Assembly (NCBI GenBank): GCA_050330095.1
Contig: JBHJOC010000084.1
Coordinates: forward strand, 1 to 52,568
Length of the DNA stretch: 52,568 nucleotides
Direction: 5' to 3'
Origin: JBCBWG01 sp036804185
GTDB lineage: Bacteria; Pseudomonadota; Alphaproteobacteria; Rhizobiales; Hyphomicrobiaceae
The position numbers were made by a program, and so were the translations under genes. Position 1 is the stretch's first letter; each line of letters starts with the position of its first letter. Below the pieces are notes generated by a model that searched no databases, was not told the origin of the DNA, and saw nothing but the letters and a program-made list of their open reading frames with translations. Below, piece by piece: positions 44,866 to 52,568 of this stretch.

Positions 44866-45648
44866 ATGACAGCCTCACGCGATCGACCCGACATTTTCGA
44901 AATCATTCAGGCCGATATCCTGAACGGCCGGCTACGACCAGGTGACCGTCTGAAGGAGGCAGAGCTTGCCGAGCGGTTCGGCATCAGCCGGACACCGGTG
45001 CGCGAAGCCCTCGGACGCCTTGAATCGCGCGGTCTGCTTGCACACGAAGCACACCGCGGCATGGTCGTGGCGCACTTGGAGCCGAGCGCGGTAGCAGAGC
45101 TCTACGCCATGCGCGAAATCCTCGACGGCGCCGCCGCCGGCCTCGCGGCACGGTATGCGAGCGAAGCTGAAATCGCTGCCATGCGGGCGCAGATCCGACG
45201 TGATCGAGGCCTTCTCGGAAGCCCCGAGAACTTGGCGGTTGCAAACCGCGCGTTCCACGAGGCAATCCAGCGCGCCGCCCACAACCGCTTTCTAATGAAG
45301 GCCTCGAGCGCGCTGTCGGAAGCTTTGGCATTGCTCGGTCCAACGACGCTTTCAGTCGAGGGGCGTGGCGCAGCATCACTCGACGAGCATGAGGCGATCG
45401 TCGATGCCATCGCCAAGCACGACCCGAACACTGCAGAAACCGCGGCGAGAACCCATATCCAAAACGCGTTCGCGACGCGTCTGCAGGTGCTCGATGCAGC
45501 CGCGATCGCCAACGAACTCGGCGCGCGGCCACGAGCCGAGCCGACCGGGGGCGGCAACGAAATGCGCGCGAGCCGCGTCGTCAGCCGCCACCGGCCGGTT
45601 AAAGCAGCGCGGCAAGGCCCTCGCGGTAAGTCGGAAAGCGCAACGTGA
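44866..45648 (+). CDS. GntR family (FCD-type) transcriptional regulator
   Basis: A 260-residue regulator. The winged helix-turn-helix spans about 8-72 (ILNGRLRPGDRLKEAELAER, FGISRTPVREALGRLESRGLL). An FCD ligand domain spans about 75-215 (LYAMREILDGAAAGLAARYA, NRAFHEAIQRAAHNRFL, DEHEAIVDAIAKHD), with metal/ligand residues Asp and His in the usual helices. FCD regulators sense small organic acids. It is divergent from tcuA, so control of tcuA is likely. The last 40 residues after the FCD domain are basic and non-conserved, and the gene end overlaps the convergent SDR-like gene by 50 bases. Confidence 0.9.
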   Translation: MTASRDRPDIFEIIQADILNGRLRPGDRLKEAELAERFGISRTPVREALGRLESRGLLAHEAHRGMVVAHLEPSAVAELYAMREILDGAAAGLAARYASEAEIAAMRAQIRRDRGLLGSPENLAVANRAFHEAIQRAAHNRFLMKASSALSEALALLGPTTLSVEGRGAASLDEHEAIVDAIAKHDPNTAETAARTHIQNAFATRLQVLDAAAIANELGARPRAEPTGGGNEMRASRVVSRHRPVKAARQGPRGKSESAT

Positions 45649-46513
45649 GGCCGAGATCGGTTTTCAATCGCGTATTCGAGACGCGCTTGTTCTCGTGGTA
45701 GAAACTGCGTGCCATCTCACCGAGGTGGGCCTCGTCAAAGGGAACCGGTGGCGGCAATTCGACGCCGATCAGCGAGGCTGCAAAGGTGAGCACGTCTTCG
45801 GGTGGCGCCGGCTCGTCGTCGCTCACATTGTAGATGACGTGTTGCCCCCGGCCTGAAAGGACGGCTTCAACGGCAATCGCAATATCGTCGACGTGGATGC
45901 GATTGAACACTTGGCCAGGCTTTATCACAGCTCGAGCGGTTCCTGTTCGGACACGCTCCAGTGGCGAACGCCCCGGTCCATAGATGCCAGACAGGCGAAA
46001 GACCGCAAGGCGCGCCTTGCCGTGGGCGCTGGCGACCGATTGCCAAGCCTGCTCGGCAGCCAAGCGGGCATGGCTTCGCGCGCTCAAGGGCGATGCCGGC
46101 GTCGTTTCGTCGACCCAGCCGCCCCCGTGGTCACCATAAACACCCGTTGTCGAGAGGTAGCACATTCCCCGAAGCGACGGGCTTTGGGCAAGGTCGTCCC
46201 AATGCAGCCGCAGTACCGCGTCGCGCTGGCGACCCTCGGCAACGCGACGGTCGCCCGCTACGGCGCGCGCCGCCGTCGCATCCGGCCCAACCGAGATAAG
46301 GACGAATTCCGCAGCGCGCAGGTGTTGAGAGAGCGCTTGCGAGGGCGCCAACCCATCGAAGACGACGGGCTCGATCTGAGCGTCTTGCAAGCGCGCCACG
46401 CCTGATGCTGCACGTGTGGTCCCAACGACGCGCCAGCCGTGGCGCAAGGCCAGCTTGGCAACTGCGAGCGCCGTGTAGCCAGCACCGATGCAAACAAGCG
46501 TTCGATTGGTCAT
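45599..46513 (-). CDS. NAD(P)-binding SDR/epimerase-like protein
   Basis: A 304-residue Rossmann protein. The nucleotide motif is CIGAGYTALAVAKLAL. CYLSTTGVYGDHGGGWVDETTP and FRLSGIYGPGRSPLERV place it with the atypical extended SDRs that resemble YeeZ, with the YxxxK catalytic pair not clearly present. The ATG at 46513 directly precedes the dinucleotide fold; the frame is open to 46594. It follows queG by about 170 bases and overlaps gntR tail to tail. The substrate is unknown. Confidence 0.82.
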   Translation of the reverse strand: MTNRTLVCIGAGYTALAVAKLALRHGWRVVGTTRAASGVARLQDAQIEPVVFDGLAPSQALSQHLRAAEFVLISVGPDATAARAVAGDRRVAEGRQRDAVLRLHWDDLAQSPSLRGMCYLSTTGVYGDHGGGWVDETTPASPLSARSHARLAAEQAWQSVASAHGKARLAVFRLSGIYGPGRSPLERVRTGTARAVIKPGQVFNRIHVDDIAIAVEAVLSGRGQHVIYNVSDDEPAPPEDVLTFAASLIGVELPPPVPFDEAHLGEMARSFYHENKRVSNTRLKTDLGLTLRFPTYREGLAALL

Positions 46514-46684
46514 CTGACGGTTCTCTTCCGGTTTAGCAGCGTTGCGAGTGCTGAGCGTACAATCTTGTGTGTCGCTGCGTCCGCAGGCCCGCAACGGTGC
46601 GGCTTTTGGCCCGTCGCACCTTCGCGGACTGCTCCGGGCATAGAGGCAGGCGGCAAATATGGTGCGAAAAGCGCCTCACTCAGT

Positions 46685-47842
46685 TCATTGATGTTGCGCA
46701 TTGTGGTCCCACTCGAGCTGTACGGCCGGTTCCTGTTCTCGATCCCGACGAAGAGCTCTGATCTTGCGAAAGACGTGGGATGCCGCGATCTGCGAGAGTG
46801 CCCATACCGCCATGCCCCGAACGAGTGGCGACGCGTCGTCGAGCAGCCTCATGACGGCGTCCTGATATTGGGGATCGCGTGTGTTGCCGATAGCGACGAG
46901 CACGTTGCGGATGAACCGATCGCGACCGATCCGCTTGATTGCGGTGCCAGCAAATCGCTGCCTGAATGTTGGATCATCCAGTGCGACCAACGCGGCGAGC
47001 GGAGGATCATCGGTTGCTGGCGTCGCTTGGTATTTGGCCTCCCGAGACGCTGCTGCGAACTTATTCCATGGGCAGACGGCAAGGCAGTCGTCGCAACCGT
47101 AGATGCGGTTCCCGATCGCGGGCCTGAACTCGGAAGGGATCTGGCCTTTGTGTTCGATCGTGAGATAGGCGATACACCGGCGCGCATCGAGCTGATAGGG
47201 CGCCGGGAATGCGCCCGTCGGGCAGATCTCGAGGCAGGCCCTGCACGAGCCACAGTGGTCGGATTCACTGGCATCAGCAAAAAGGTCTGCCGTCGTCAGG
47301 ATTGTCCCGATGAGCAGCCAGGAGCCGTGAGCGCGCGATACGAGGTTCGTGTGTTTGCCCTGCCAGCCAAGGCCTGCAAGCTCGGCAAGCGGCTTTTCCA
47401 TCAGCGGCGCGGTATCGACGAAGACCTTGACGTCAGCGCCAGAATGCGACGCCAAAACGCCCGCAAGCTCTTTGAGCCGCCCCTTCATCACGTCGTGGTA
47501 ATCGCGCCCCTTCGCATAGCACGAGACCACGCCACGGTCCTGTTCAGCCAGCCGCTCGATCGGATCGTGTGCCGGCGCATAGGAATGACCGACGACGACG
47601 GCCGACCGTGCTTCGGGCCAAAGTGCCAAGGGGTGGCGCCTTCGTTCGAGGGTGTCTGCAATCCACCCCATGTCACCGTGACGCCCGGCAGCGACAAAAG
47701 AAGACAGGACCGCCCCTAGGTCTTTGAGATCGGCGAGACGCGCAATGCGGCAAACCTCGAAACCAAGGTTCGCCGCACGCGCTTTCAGGGCCGGCTCGAG
47801 GCGGCGCACGGAAGTCGAACGTCCGGCCTCGTCATGGCTCAC
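46685..47842 (-). CDS. queG: Epoxyqueuosine reductase QueG
   Basis: A protein of about 385 residues that reduces epoxyqueuosine to queuosine in tRNA, using cobalamin and two [4Fe-4S] clusters. The clusters are ligated by CGSCRACLEICPTGAF and YGCDDCLAVCPWNKF. RYHDVMKGRL-type (here DYHDVMKGRLKEL) and KVFVDTAPLMEKPLA mark the cobalamin-binding part. A HEAT-like C-terminus follows. The start is unsure: ATG at 47908 overlaps the upstream gene by 55 bases, GTG at 47842 sits 11 bases after its stop, and GTG at 47809 is also possible; I chose 47842. It depends on cobalamin, consistent with cobS/cobT in the same genome. Confidence 0.92.
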   Translation of the reverse strand: MSHDEAGRSTSVRRLEPALKARAANLGFEVCRIARLADLKDLGAVLSSFVAAGRHGDMGWIADTLERRRHPLALWPEARSAVVVGHSYAPAHDPIERLAEQDRGVVSCYAKGRDYHDVMKGRLKELAGVLASHSGADVKVFVDTAPLMEKPLAELAGLGWQGKHTNLVSRAHGSWLLIGTILTTADLFADASESDHCGSCRACLEICPTGAFPAPYQLDARRCIAYLTIEHKGQIPSEFRPAIGNRIYGCDDCLAVCPWNKFAAASREAKYQATPATDDPPLAALVALDDPTFRQRFAGTAIKRIGRDRFIRNVLVAIGNTRDPQYQDAVMRLLDDASPLVRGMAVWALSQIAASHVFRKIRALRRDREQEPAVQLEWDHNAQHQ

Positions 47843-47853
47843 CGGATCTGAGG

Positions 47854-48741
47854 TTATTCCGCGGCCTCTGCGCTCGGGCGCTGGTACTTGGTCCGCAGAG
47901 CGTCCCATTCCTTCGATCCCATACGCTCGAACATCTCACGTACCTTTATGCCCGAAGACTGGTCAGGCAGCGTCCGATTTGCCTTCAGTGGCGCAAGGAT
48001 CGCCTCGCAGGTCATGAATACCGACCTCAACAATACGTCCGGAAGGATCGCGAGTGCAAACCCCATGCGCTCAACCTCATCGAGTTCAACCGCCGGCGTC
48101 TTGCCGCCGTAGACGAGGTTGAACAGGCAAGGTCCTCTGACGAGTTTCGGGACGGCGCGGGCTTCGTCATGCGTTTGCGGCGCCTCGACGAATGCGATAT
48201 CGGCCCCAGCTTCAAGCGCTGCATTGGCACGGCGGATCGCTTCGTCAAAGCCGTGGGGAGCGCGCGCGTCCGTTCTTGCGATGATCTGCAGGTCAGGATC
48301 CGTGCGCGCCGCCGCAGCGGCTCTGATCTTGGCACAGTAGTCCTCGAGAGGAATGATCTCCTTGTCATCGAGGTGACCGCACCGCTTCGGGAAGCCCTGG
48401 TCTTCGATATGCATCGCTGCAACGCCGGCCCGCTCGTACTCGCGAACCGCGCGCGTGACATTGAGTTCGTTGCCAAACCCCGTATCGGCGTCCGCGATCA
48501 CCGCGAGATCGCCAGCGCCGACGATATCAGCGGCATTTTCTGCCATTTCCGTTGCAGTCATAAGTCCGTAATCGGGATAGCCTTTCCGGATCGACGTGCC
48601 AGCACCGGTCATGTAGGCGACGTCGAAACCAGCATTCGCGACGAGGCGCGCCGTCAAGCCATCGTAGACACCGGGCGCGATCACCAGGCCTGGCGACGCG
48701 ATCTGACGCTTCAGACGCTGACGCGCTGTTTCTCTTGGCAT
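47854..48741 (-). CDS. Isocitrate lyase/PEP mutase superfamily enzyme
   Basis: A 295-residue TIM-barrel enzyme. APGVYDGLTARLVANAGFD, the metal-binding DADTGFGN and the catalytic loop FPKRCGH place it in the methylisocitrate lyase/oxaloacetate decarboxylase/2,3-dimethylmalate lyase group. The Cys in the PKRCGH loop argues for lyase rather than phosphonate mutase chemistry. Substrate is not decidable; a 2-methylisocitrate or dimethylmalate-like compound would fit. It lies downstream of the flavoprotein and acyl-CoA dehydrogenase genes and directly upstream of queG. Confidence 0.88.
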   Translation of the reverse strand: MPRETARQRLKRQIASPGLVIAPGVYDGLTARLVANAGFDVAYMTGAGTSIRKGYPDYGLMTATEMAENAADIVGAGDLAVIADADTGFGNELNVTRAVREYERAGVAAMHIEDQGFPKRCGHLDDKEIIPLEDYCAKIRAAAAARTDPDLQIIARTDARAPHGFDEAIRRANAALEAGADIAFVEAPQTHDEARAVPKLVRGPCLFNLVYGGKTPAVELDEVERMGFALAILPDVLLRSVFMTCEAILAPLKANRTLPDQSSGIKVREMFERMGSKEWDALRTKYQRPSAEAAE

Positions 48742-48875
48742 CGGCTACTCCTCCTCAAGCTGTTCGCTGTTCTTCGCTCAGTCTTTAGCCGAACGAGAGG
48801 GACTTTCCATCCCCAGCAGCTTAAGGGCAGGTCTGCGGTCCGGCGCGTCCCGTGGCCGTACCGCCGGAAACCTCA

Positions 48876-50042
48876 TCAGGCGGGGACCGCCGCCTCGAGT
48901 TGCCGGCGCACGCTCATGTAGACCCGCGGCATGTTGATGCTCGCCACCGCGATCGGGGTCCCGCCTTGGTAGTAGGTCACGGCAAGGGCGCCTTTCTCGT
49001 AGCTGCCTTCGACTTCGCTGCTGACCTCGGGCCCAGCCAATCCAGCCATCTGAAGCTTGAACTCGTACTGATCCGACCAAAACCAAGGAACGGGATCATA
49101 GGGCGCCGCGCGACCTGCGATGGTCTCCGCAACCCCGCGGGCTTGGTCGTTTGCATTCTGAACACTCTCGAGTCGTAAGGTTCGCCCGTATCGCACCGAC
49201 GGGAAGCGCGCGCAGTCGCCGGCTGCATAAACCCGAGGGCGGCTCGTGCGTCCAAAGCTATCGACGAGGATCCCATCGTCGCAGGCGATCCCGGCTCGTT
49301 CAGCCAGCTCAGAGTTGGGGCGGCCACCGGCCGCAACAACGACGATGTCGGCAGCAACCGGGTTGGCGCCTGCGATCGCAACCGCTTCGACCCGCGCCCC
49401 GCCGAGCAGCCCCTCCACGCGCGTTGAACGGTGAAAGGCGACGCCATGGTCGACATGGGCTCGCGTTAAAAACTCGGAAATTGCCGGGCAGGCGACGCGG
49501 GCCAGGATCCGATCCTGGACTTCGATCACGCTCACGGCGAGACCGAGAGACCGGAACGAGGCCGCCGCTTCCAGACCGACGTAACCCGCCCCTATGATGG
49601 CGACTCGTTCGCGCCCGACGAGGTCTGCTCTCAACCGATCCGCGTCGGCGATCGACCGGATGACGTGAACGCCAGCCTTCTCGGCGCCGGCCATGCGGAG
49701 CAGACGCGGTGCGCTTCCTGTCGCAAGAACCAAGGATGAGAACGCAAGGCTCTCACCATTGTCGAGGACGATACGATCGGTATGACTGTCGATCCCCTCG
49801 ACCCTGCGCCCAACGACCACATCGATGCCGGTCCGAGTAAAATATTCAGGCTGCTGCAGTCTCAGGCTATCGCGGGACACCTCGCCCAGCAGGTACTTTT
49901 TCGACAGTGGCGGACGCTGATAGGGAAGGATCGGCTCATCGCCGATGATGACGATGCGCTCTTCGACACCTGCCCGATGCAGCGCTTCGGCCACTTTGAG
50001 CCCGGCTTGCCCCCCGCCAACGATCACAACTGGTGCAGCCAT
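48876..50042 (-). CDS. Ferredoxin/rubredoxin reductase-like FAD protein
   Basis: A 388-residue pyridine-nucleotide disulfide oxidoreductase-fold protein without a redox Cys pair. The FAD motif is VIVGGGQAGLKVAEALHRAG, then LPYQRPPLSKKYLLGE; the NAD(P)H motif is AIIGAGYVGLEAAASFRSLG; the second FAD motif is VYAAGDCARFP. These match the reductases of bacterial P450 and aromatic dioxygenase systems (putidaredoxin reductase type). The C-terminal domain (SDQYEFKLQMAGLA) is also typical. No ferredoxin or oxygenase is adjacent. The ATG at 50042 directly precedes the fold; the frame is open to 50081. Confidence 0.9.
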   Translation of the reverse strand: MAAPVVIVGGGQAGLKVAEALHRAGVEERIVIIGDEPILPYQRPPLSKKYLLGEVSRDSLRLQQPEYFTRTGIDVVVGRRVEGIDSHTDRIVLDNGESLAFSSLVLATGSAPRLLRMAGAEKAGVHVIRSIADADRLRADLVGRERVAIIGAGYVGLEAAASFRSLGLAVSVIEVQDRILARVACPAISEFLTRAHVDHGVAFHRSTRVEGLLGGARVEAVAIAGANPVAADIVVVAAGGRPNSELAERAGIACDDGILVDSFGRTSRPRVYAAGDCARFPSVRYGRTLRLESVQNANDQARGVAETIAGRAAPYDPVPWFWSDQYEFKLQMAGLAGPEVSSEVEGSYEKGALAVTYYQGGTPIAVASINMPRVYMSVRRQLEAAVPA

Positions 50043-50141
50043 GTCTGTGCCCCTTCGGCAGAATCTGCGGTGTGCCTTCAAGGTTCTGCCGACACGAAAC
50101 GACTGTGCCGCCCATGCTCCTGGCGCCAGTTCGCACTGACG

Positions 50142-51290
50142 TCAGGCCATCTCAGCCAGCATCTTACGCAACTGCTTGGTTGCCGGCGTGACGATTGCGA
50201 CGAAGTACGCCTCACGAAGGCGCCGTTGGGCGGCGCCGTTGGACACATACCCTCGAGCGCCCTGGTGCAACATGGCGTAATGAGCCGCCTCCACCGCAGC
50301 CTCGCCGGCAGCCAACCGAGCCTCGACGACGCGACGGAAATAGATTGGGTCTTGAGAGTAGGGGGTCTCGCAGAGTTCTGCGACTTCGGCCTCCAGTTCG
50401 GCCAACAGCGTCTCGAAGTGCTCAGGCTGCTTCTCGAGATACTTGTTCACGTGACCGAGTGCCCCGCGTACCTGCACCATCAAGTCGATGCAGTTGCGAA
50501 TGAGACCGAACGCCATGCCAGCTTGCAGCAGGATGAAGCCCGCGCGGATCCTCGGAAGATATGTGCCCAGCGGATCGGCCAGCACGTTATCGTCGGAGAT
50601 GAAGGCATCACGGAACTGCACCGAGAACGTCCGCGTTCCATCGAGCGCAACGAAATGGTCGTTCTCGACGATTTTCACGCCCGGTCCTGCGCAATCGAAG
50701 ACCGCCATGACGCGGCCGCTCGCCGGGTCTGCAACGTCATTGCGCTCGAATATGGTTGCGAAGAGATGGTCTGGGCCAAGGTTCGAAACCCAAGGCAGCG
50801 CACCCGTTACTTCGTAACCGCCATCGACCCGACGGCCTTTCAAGCGCAAGCGCTCGATGCCGTAAAACGCTTTCATCGGGTTCGAGAGCCCAGTCCCCCC
50901 AAGTCGATCACCTGCTGCGACCGCTGCACCAAATTTAGCGCGTGCCGCCTCGTTTTCAGAGTTGTCGACATACCAGGCCAAGGCGTTCTGGCACCACATG
51001 CAGAAACTGGTCGACAGGCACTGTTCGCTGACGAGGGTCATGGCCCTGATCGCCGTGTAGAGGTCCGGCTGCACTGCCCTCGCCTCTGAGACGTGTGCCG
51101 CATAAGCACCTGCTTTGCCGAGAGCGCGCATCTGGGCTTCGGGATAGAAGCCCTCGGCGTCGATTTTCTGTGCAAGAACCGCAAGTTCGGTGCGCGCAAT
51201 CCGCTCGACCGATCCGAGCATGTCACTGCGCGACGTGAGACCGCGCAACATCGGGACGTTTGCAGCGACGGCTGGTGCACTGAATGTCAT
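50142..51290 (-). CDS. Acyl-CoA dehydrogenase family protein
   Basis: A 382-residue flavin-dependent protein with an N-terminal helical domain, a middle beta-domain (GGTGLSNPMKAFYG, VTGALPWVSNLGPDH) and a C-terminal helical domain ending GARGYVSNGAAQRRLREAYF. The C-terminal pattern is divergent from classical acyl-CoA dehydrogenases, and the usual catalytic Glu is not evident. It may belong to the flavin-monooxygenase-like branch of the superfamily. The ATG at 51290 is preceded by GAGAGG five bases upstream, which favours it over the frame start at 51437. It lies between OsmC and the reductase genes. Confidence 0.86.
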   Translation of the reverse strand: MTFSAPAVAANVPMLRGLTSRSDMLGSVERIARTELAVLAQKIDAEGFYPEAQMRALGKAGAYAAHVSEARAVQPDLYTAIRAMTLVSEQCLSTSFCMWCQNALAWYVDNSENEAARAKFGAAVAAGDRLGGTGLSNPMKAFYGIERLRLKGRRVDGGYEVTGALPWVSNLGPDHLFATIFERNDVADPASGRVMAVFDCAGPGVKIVENDHFVALDGTRTFSVQFRDAFISDDNVLADPLGTYLPRIRAGFILLQAGMAFGLIRNCIDLMVQVRGALGHVNKYLEKQPEHFETLLAELEAEVAELCETPYSQDPIYFRRVVEARLAAGEAAVEAAHYAMLHQGARGYVSNGAAQRRLREAYFVAIVTPATKQLRKMLAEMA

Positions 51291-51387
51291 AGGAACCTCT
51301 CGCATGGATCGTGTCGGTTCGAGCGGGGTCGCAGGATCCCCAGGGACAACATCGCGGCGCCGCGGACTGGCCGCGGCGCCACTCAGA

Positions 51388-51954
51388 TCAAGCAACGCCG
51401 ACCTCGAGATTGACCGGGCGCGTGAAGGTGTTGGCAACGGGCGACCACTTCGTGACGTGGTTGATCAGGGCCGAGACTTCGTCCTTGCTGATGCCGTCGC
51501 ATTCCATATCCACGTGAACACGCACATCGGTGAAACCGACCGGCTTCTCACTGGTGTCGCCTGTTCCCCAGACGGCCGTGATGTTGAGGTCGCCCTCGAG
51601 TGCAAGTTCGAGCTTGTTGACCTTCCAGCCGCGATGCACGGCATTCGCGTGCAGGCCGACGGCGAGACAGGATCCGAGCGCTGCAAGAGAGGCCTCAGAC
51701 GGGTTCGGCGCCGTATCGTCACCAAGAAGGCCCGGCGGCTCGTCGACGATGTAAGGGGGCAAATTGCGGATGAAGTTGAGGTGCCGGAAGCGTCCTTCGG
51801 CGACCGTCTTGCACTTGAGCGTCTTGACCGCCTTCGGGTTCGCTTTTCCGGTCTCAATGAGCTTCAAAAGCCCCGCCCTGTCGATGGGGGCCAGACCATT
51901 GGTTTCGTCCTCTGGGGCGAGGCAGCCTGTCAGAACGACTGAGGCTTGCGACAT
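51388..51954 (-). CDS. OsmC family protein
   Basis: A 188-residue OsmC-like protein. The conserved PNPSEASLAALGSCLAVGLH carries one of the expected cysteines; others occur at LTGCLAP, TLKCKT and DMECDG. The EPPGLLGDDTAPNPSE stretch is typical. Family members reduce organic hydroperoxides, but this subgroup may have a different role. GGAGG five bases before the ATG at 51954 fixes the start; the long upstream frame is noise. It is 41 bases downstream of the ABC permease gene, likely in one transcript. Confidence 0.88.
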   Translation of the reverse strand: MSQASVVLTGCLAPEDETNGLAPIDRAGLLKLIETGKANPKAVKTLKCKTVAEGRFRHLNFIRNLPPYIVDEPPGLLGDDTAPNPSEASLAALGSCLAVGLHANAVHRGWKVNKLELALEGDLNITAVWGTGDTSEKPVGFTDVRVHVDMECDGISKDEVSALINHVTKWSPVANTFTRPVNLEVGVA

Positions 51955-51995
51955 GATATCCTCCGATTGGTTTGGTTGCAGGCGTAAACGCACGC

Positions 51996-52568
51996 TCAAT
52001 GCTCCTCGCGCAGCCAGCTCGCGCGGCTGATGAGTTGCTGCAGCATGAGATCGAGCGTGAACCCGATGAAGCCGATGACGAGCACGGTGGCCGCGAGGCG
52101 GTCGTATTCGAGTGTGTCGCGCGCGTCGTTGATCGCGTAGCCGAGGCCCGATGTGACACCGAGGTATTCGGCCGGCACGAGGACCACCCAGGCAACACCG
52201 AGCGCGAGGCGAATACCGGTCAGGATGTCTTGGGCGACGGCAGGCAGGATGATGGCCACGAGCATGTGGTAGGGTTTGGCGCCAAGATTGCGGGCGACCT
52301 TCAGCCAAGCGGGATCAATCCGGCGCACTCCCGCAGCGGTTGCAAACACGATCGGCCATACGGCTGCGACCGCGACCAGGAACACGATGGCATCATCCCA
52401 GGTCGAGAACGCGAGCACCGCGATCGGCATCCACGAGAGCGGACTGATCATGCGCAGGAACTGGAACGGCATATTGGTAATCGCGCGCACGATTGGCTGC
52501 CGGCCGATGATGAGCCCGATCGGGACGCCGATCGCCGTTGCCCACGTCAGGCCAAGGCCGATCCGCCA
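51996..52568 (-). CDS. ABC transporter permease, NitT/TauT type (partial)
   Basis: The C-terminal 190 residues of a permease; the 5' part lies beyond the window. At least four hydrophobic segments are visible, with the EAA loop NLGAKPYHMLVAIILPAVA that contacts the ATPase. MISPLSWMPIAVLAFSTWDD and YLGVTSGLGYAINDARDTLE are typical of TauC/SsuC/NrtB-type permeases for nitrate, sulfonates or similar anions. The substrate cannot be named. It is the first visible gene of the minus-strand run that includes OsmC, acyl-CoA dehydrogenase, reductase and lyase genes. Confidence 0.88.
   Translation of the reverse strand, partial: WRIGLGLTWATAIGVPIGLIIGRQPIVRAITNMPFQFLRMISPLSWMPIAVLAFSTWDDAIVFLVAVAAVWPIVFATAAGVRRIDPAWLKVARNLGAKPYHMLVAIILPAVAQDILTGIRLALGVAWVVLVPAEYLGVTSGLGYAINDARDTLEYDRLAATVLVIGFIGFTLDLMLQQLISRASWLREEH

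Noticed and set aside
49782..51089. Plus-strand open frame of 435 codons
   Set aside because: It is antisense to the ferredoxin-reductase-like and acyl-CoA dehydrogenase genes, which are clearly the coding frames.

Overview
The window reads as a chromosomal segment of a high-GC alphaproteobacterium, most likely of the order Hyphomicrobiales (Rhizobiales). The clearest sign is the run aroK-aroB-CNNM/CBS transporter-bolA-J-domain protein-cobS-cobT-rpmB-DUF3108-SUV3-type helicase-S4 protein-7Fe ferredoxin-carD, a gene neighbourhood I recognise from that order. The genus cannot be fixed from the sequence alone.

Layout. (1) 0.1-13.1 kb, mostly minus strand: rppH, a MoaD/ThiS-like protein coupled to a YihY/BrkB membrane protein, a plus-strand helix-hairpin-helix protein of unknown role, leuD, two tandem YafK-type L,D-transpeptidase-fold proteins, accA, and an operon of a 48-residue membrane protein, a 710-residue exported protein and xerD joined by 4-base overlaps. 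(2) 13.7-29.9 kb: the conserved core block, mostly plus strand, with bolA and rpmB reversed. It ends in a CarD with an unusual histone-H1-like N-terminal tail and a good intrinsic terminator. (3) 30-34 kb: a GT2 plus GT-C glycosyltransferase pair and a secreted nuclease-like protein. (4) 34-42 kb: a 1698-residue DUF4347/cadherin-like surface protein, a small exported cysteine-containing protein and a TolC-type lipoprotein. (5) 42.7-52.6 kb: a TcuA-like flavoprotein divergent from a GntR/FCD regulator with a 20-bp perfect palindrome near tcuA, an SDR-like protein, QueG, and a minus-strand catabolic-looking run (PEP mutase/isocitrate lyase family, ferredoxin-reductase-like flavoprotein, acyl-CoA dehydrogenase family, OsmC, NitT/TauT-type permease running off the end).

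The most striking non-coding feature is a set of intergenic foldback elements at 11 places. Four hairpin modules (called A, B, C and D here) occur as two two-hairpin units, C-B and A-D, each about 170 bp. They end in CTAG or CTCG and are sometimes joined into composites of about 330 bp. Two related palindromes (E, F) carry the same CTAGTGT ends. One B copy has its loop inverted relative to its arms, and another unit supplies the stop codon of rppH. This looks like a MITE/BIME-like mosaic family, similar in spirit to the RIME and ABC mosaic elements described in rhizobia, but I cannot match it to a named family.
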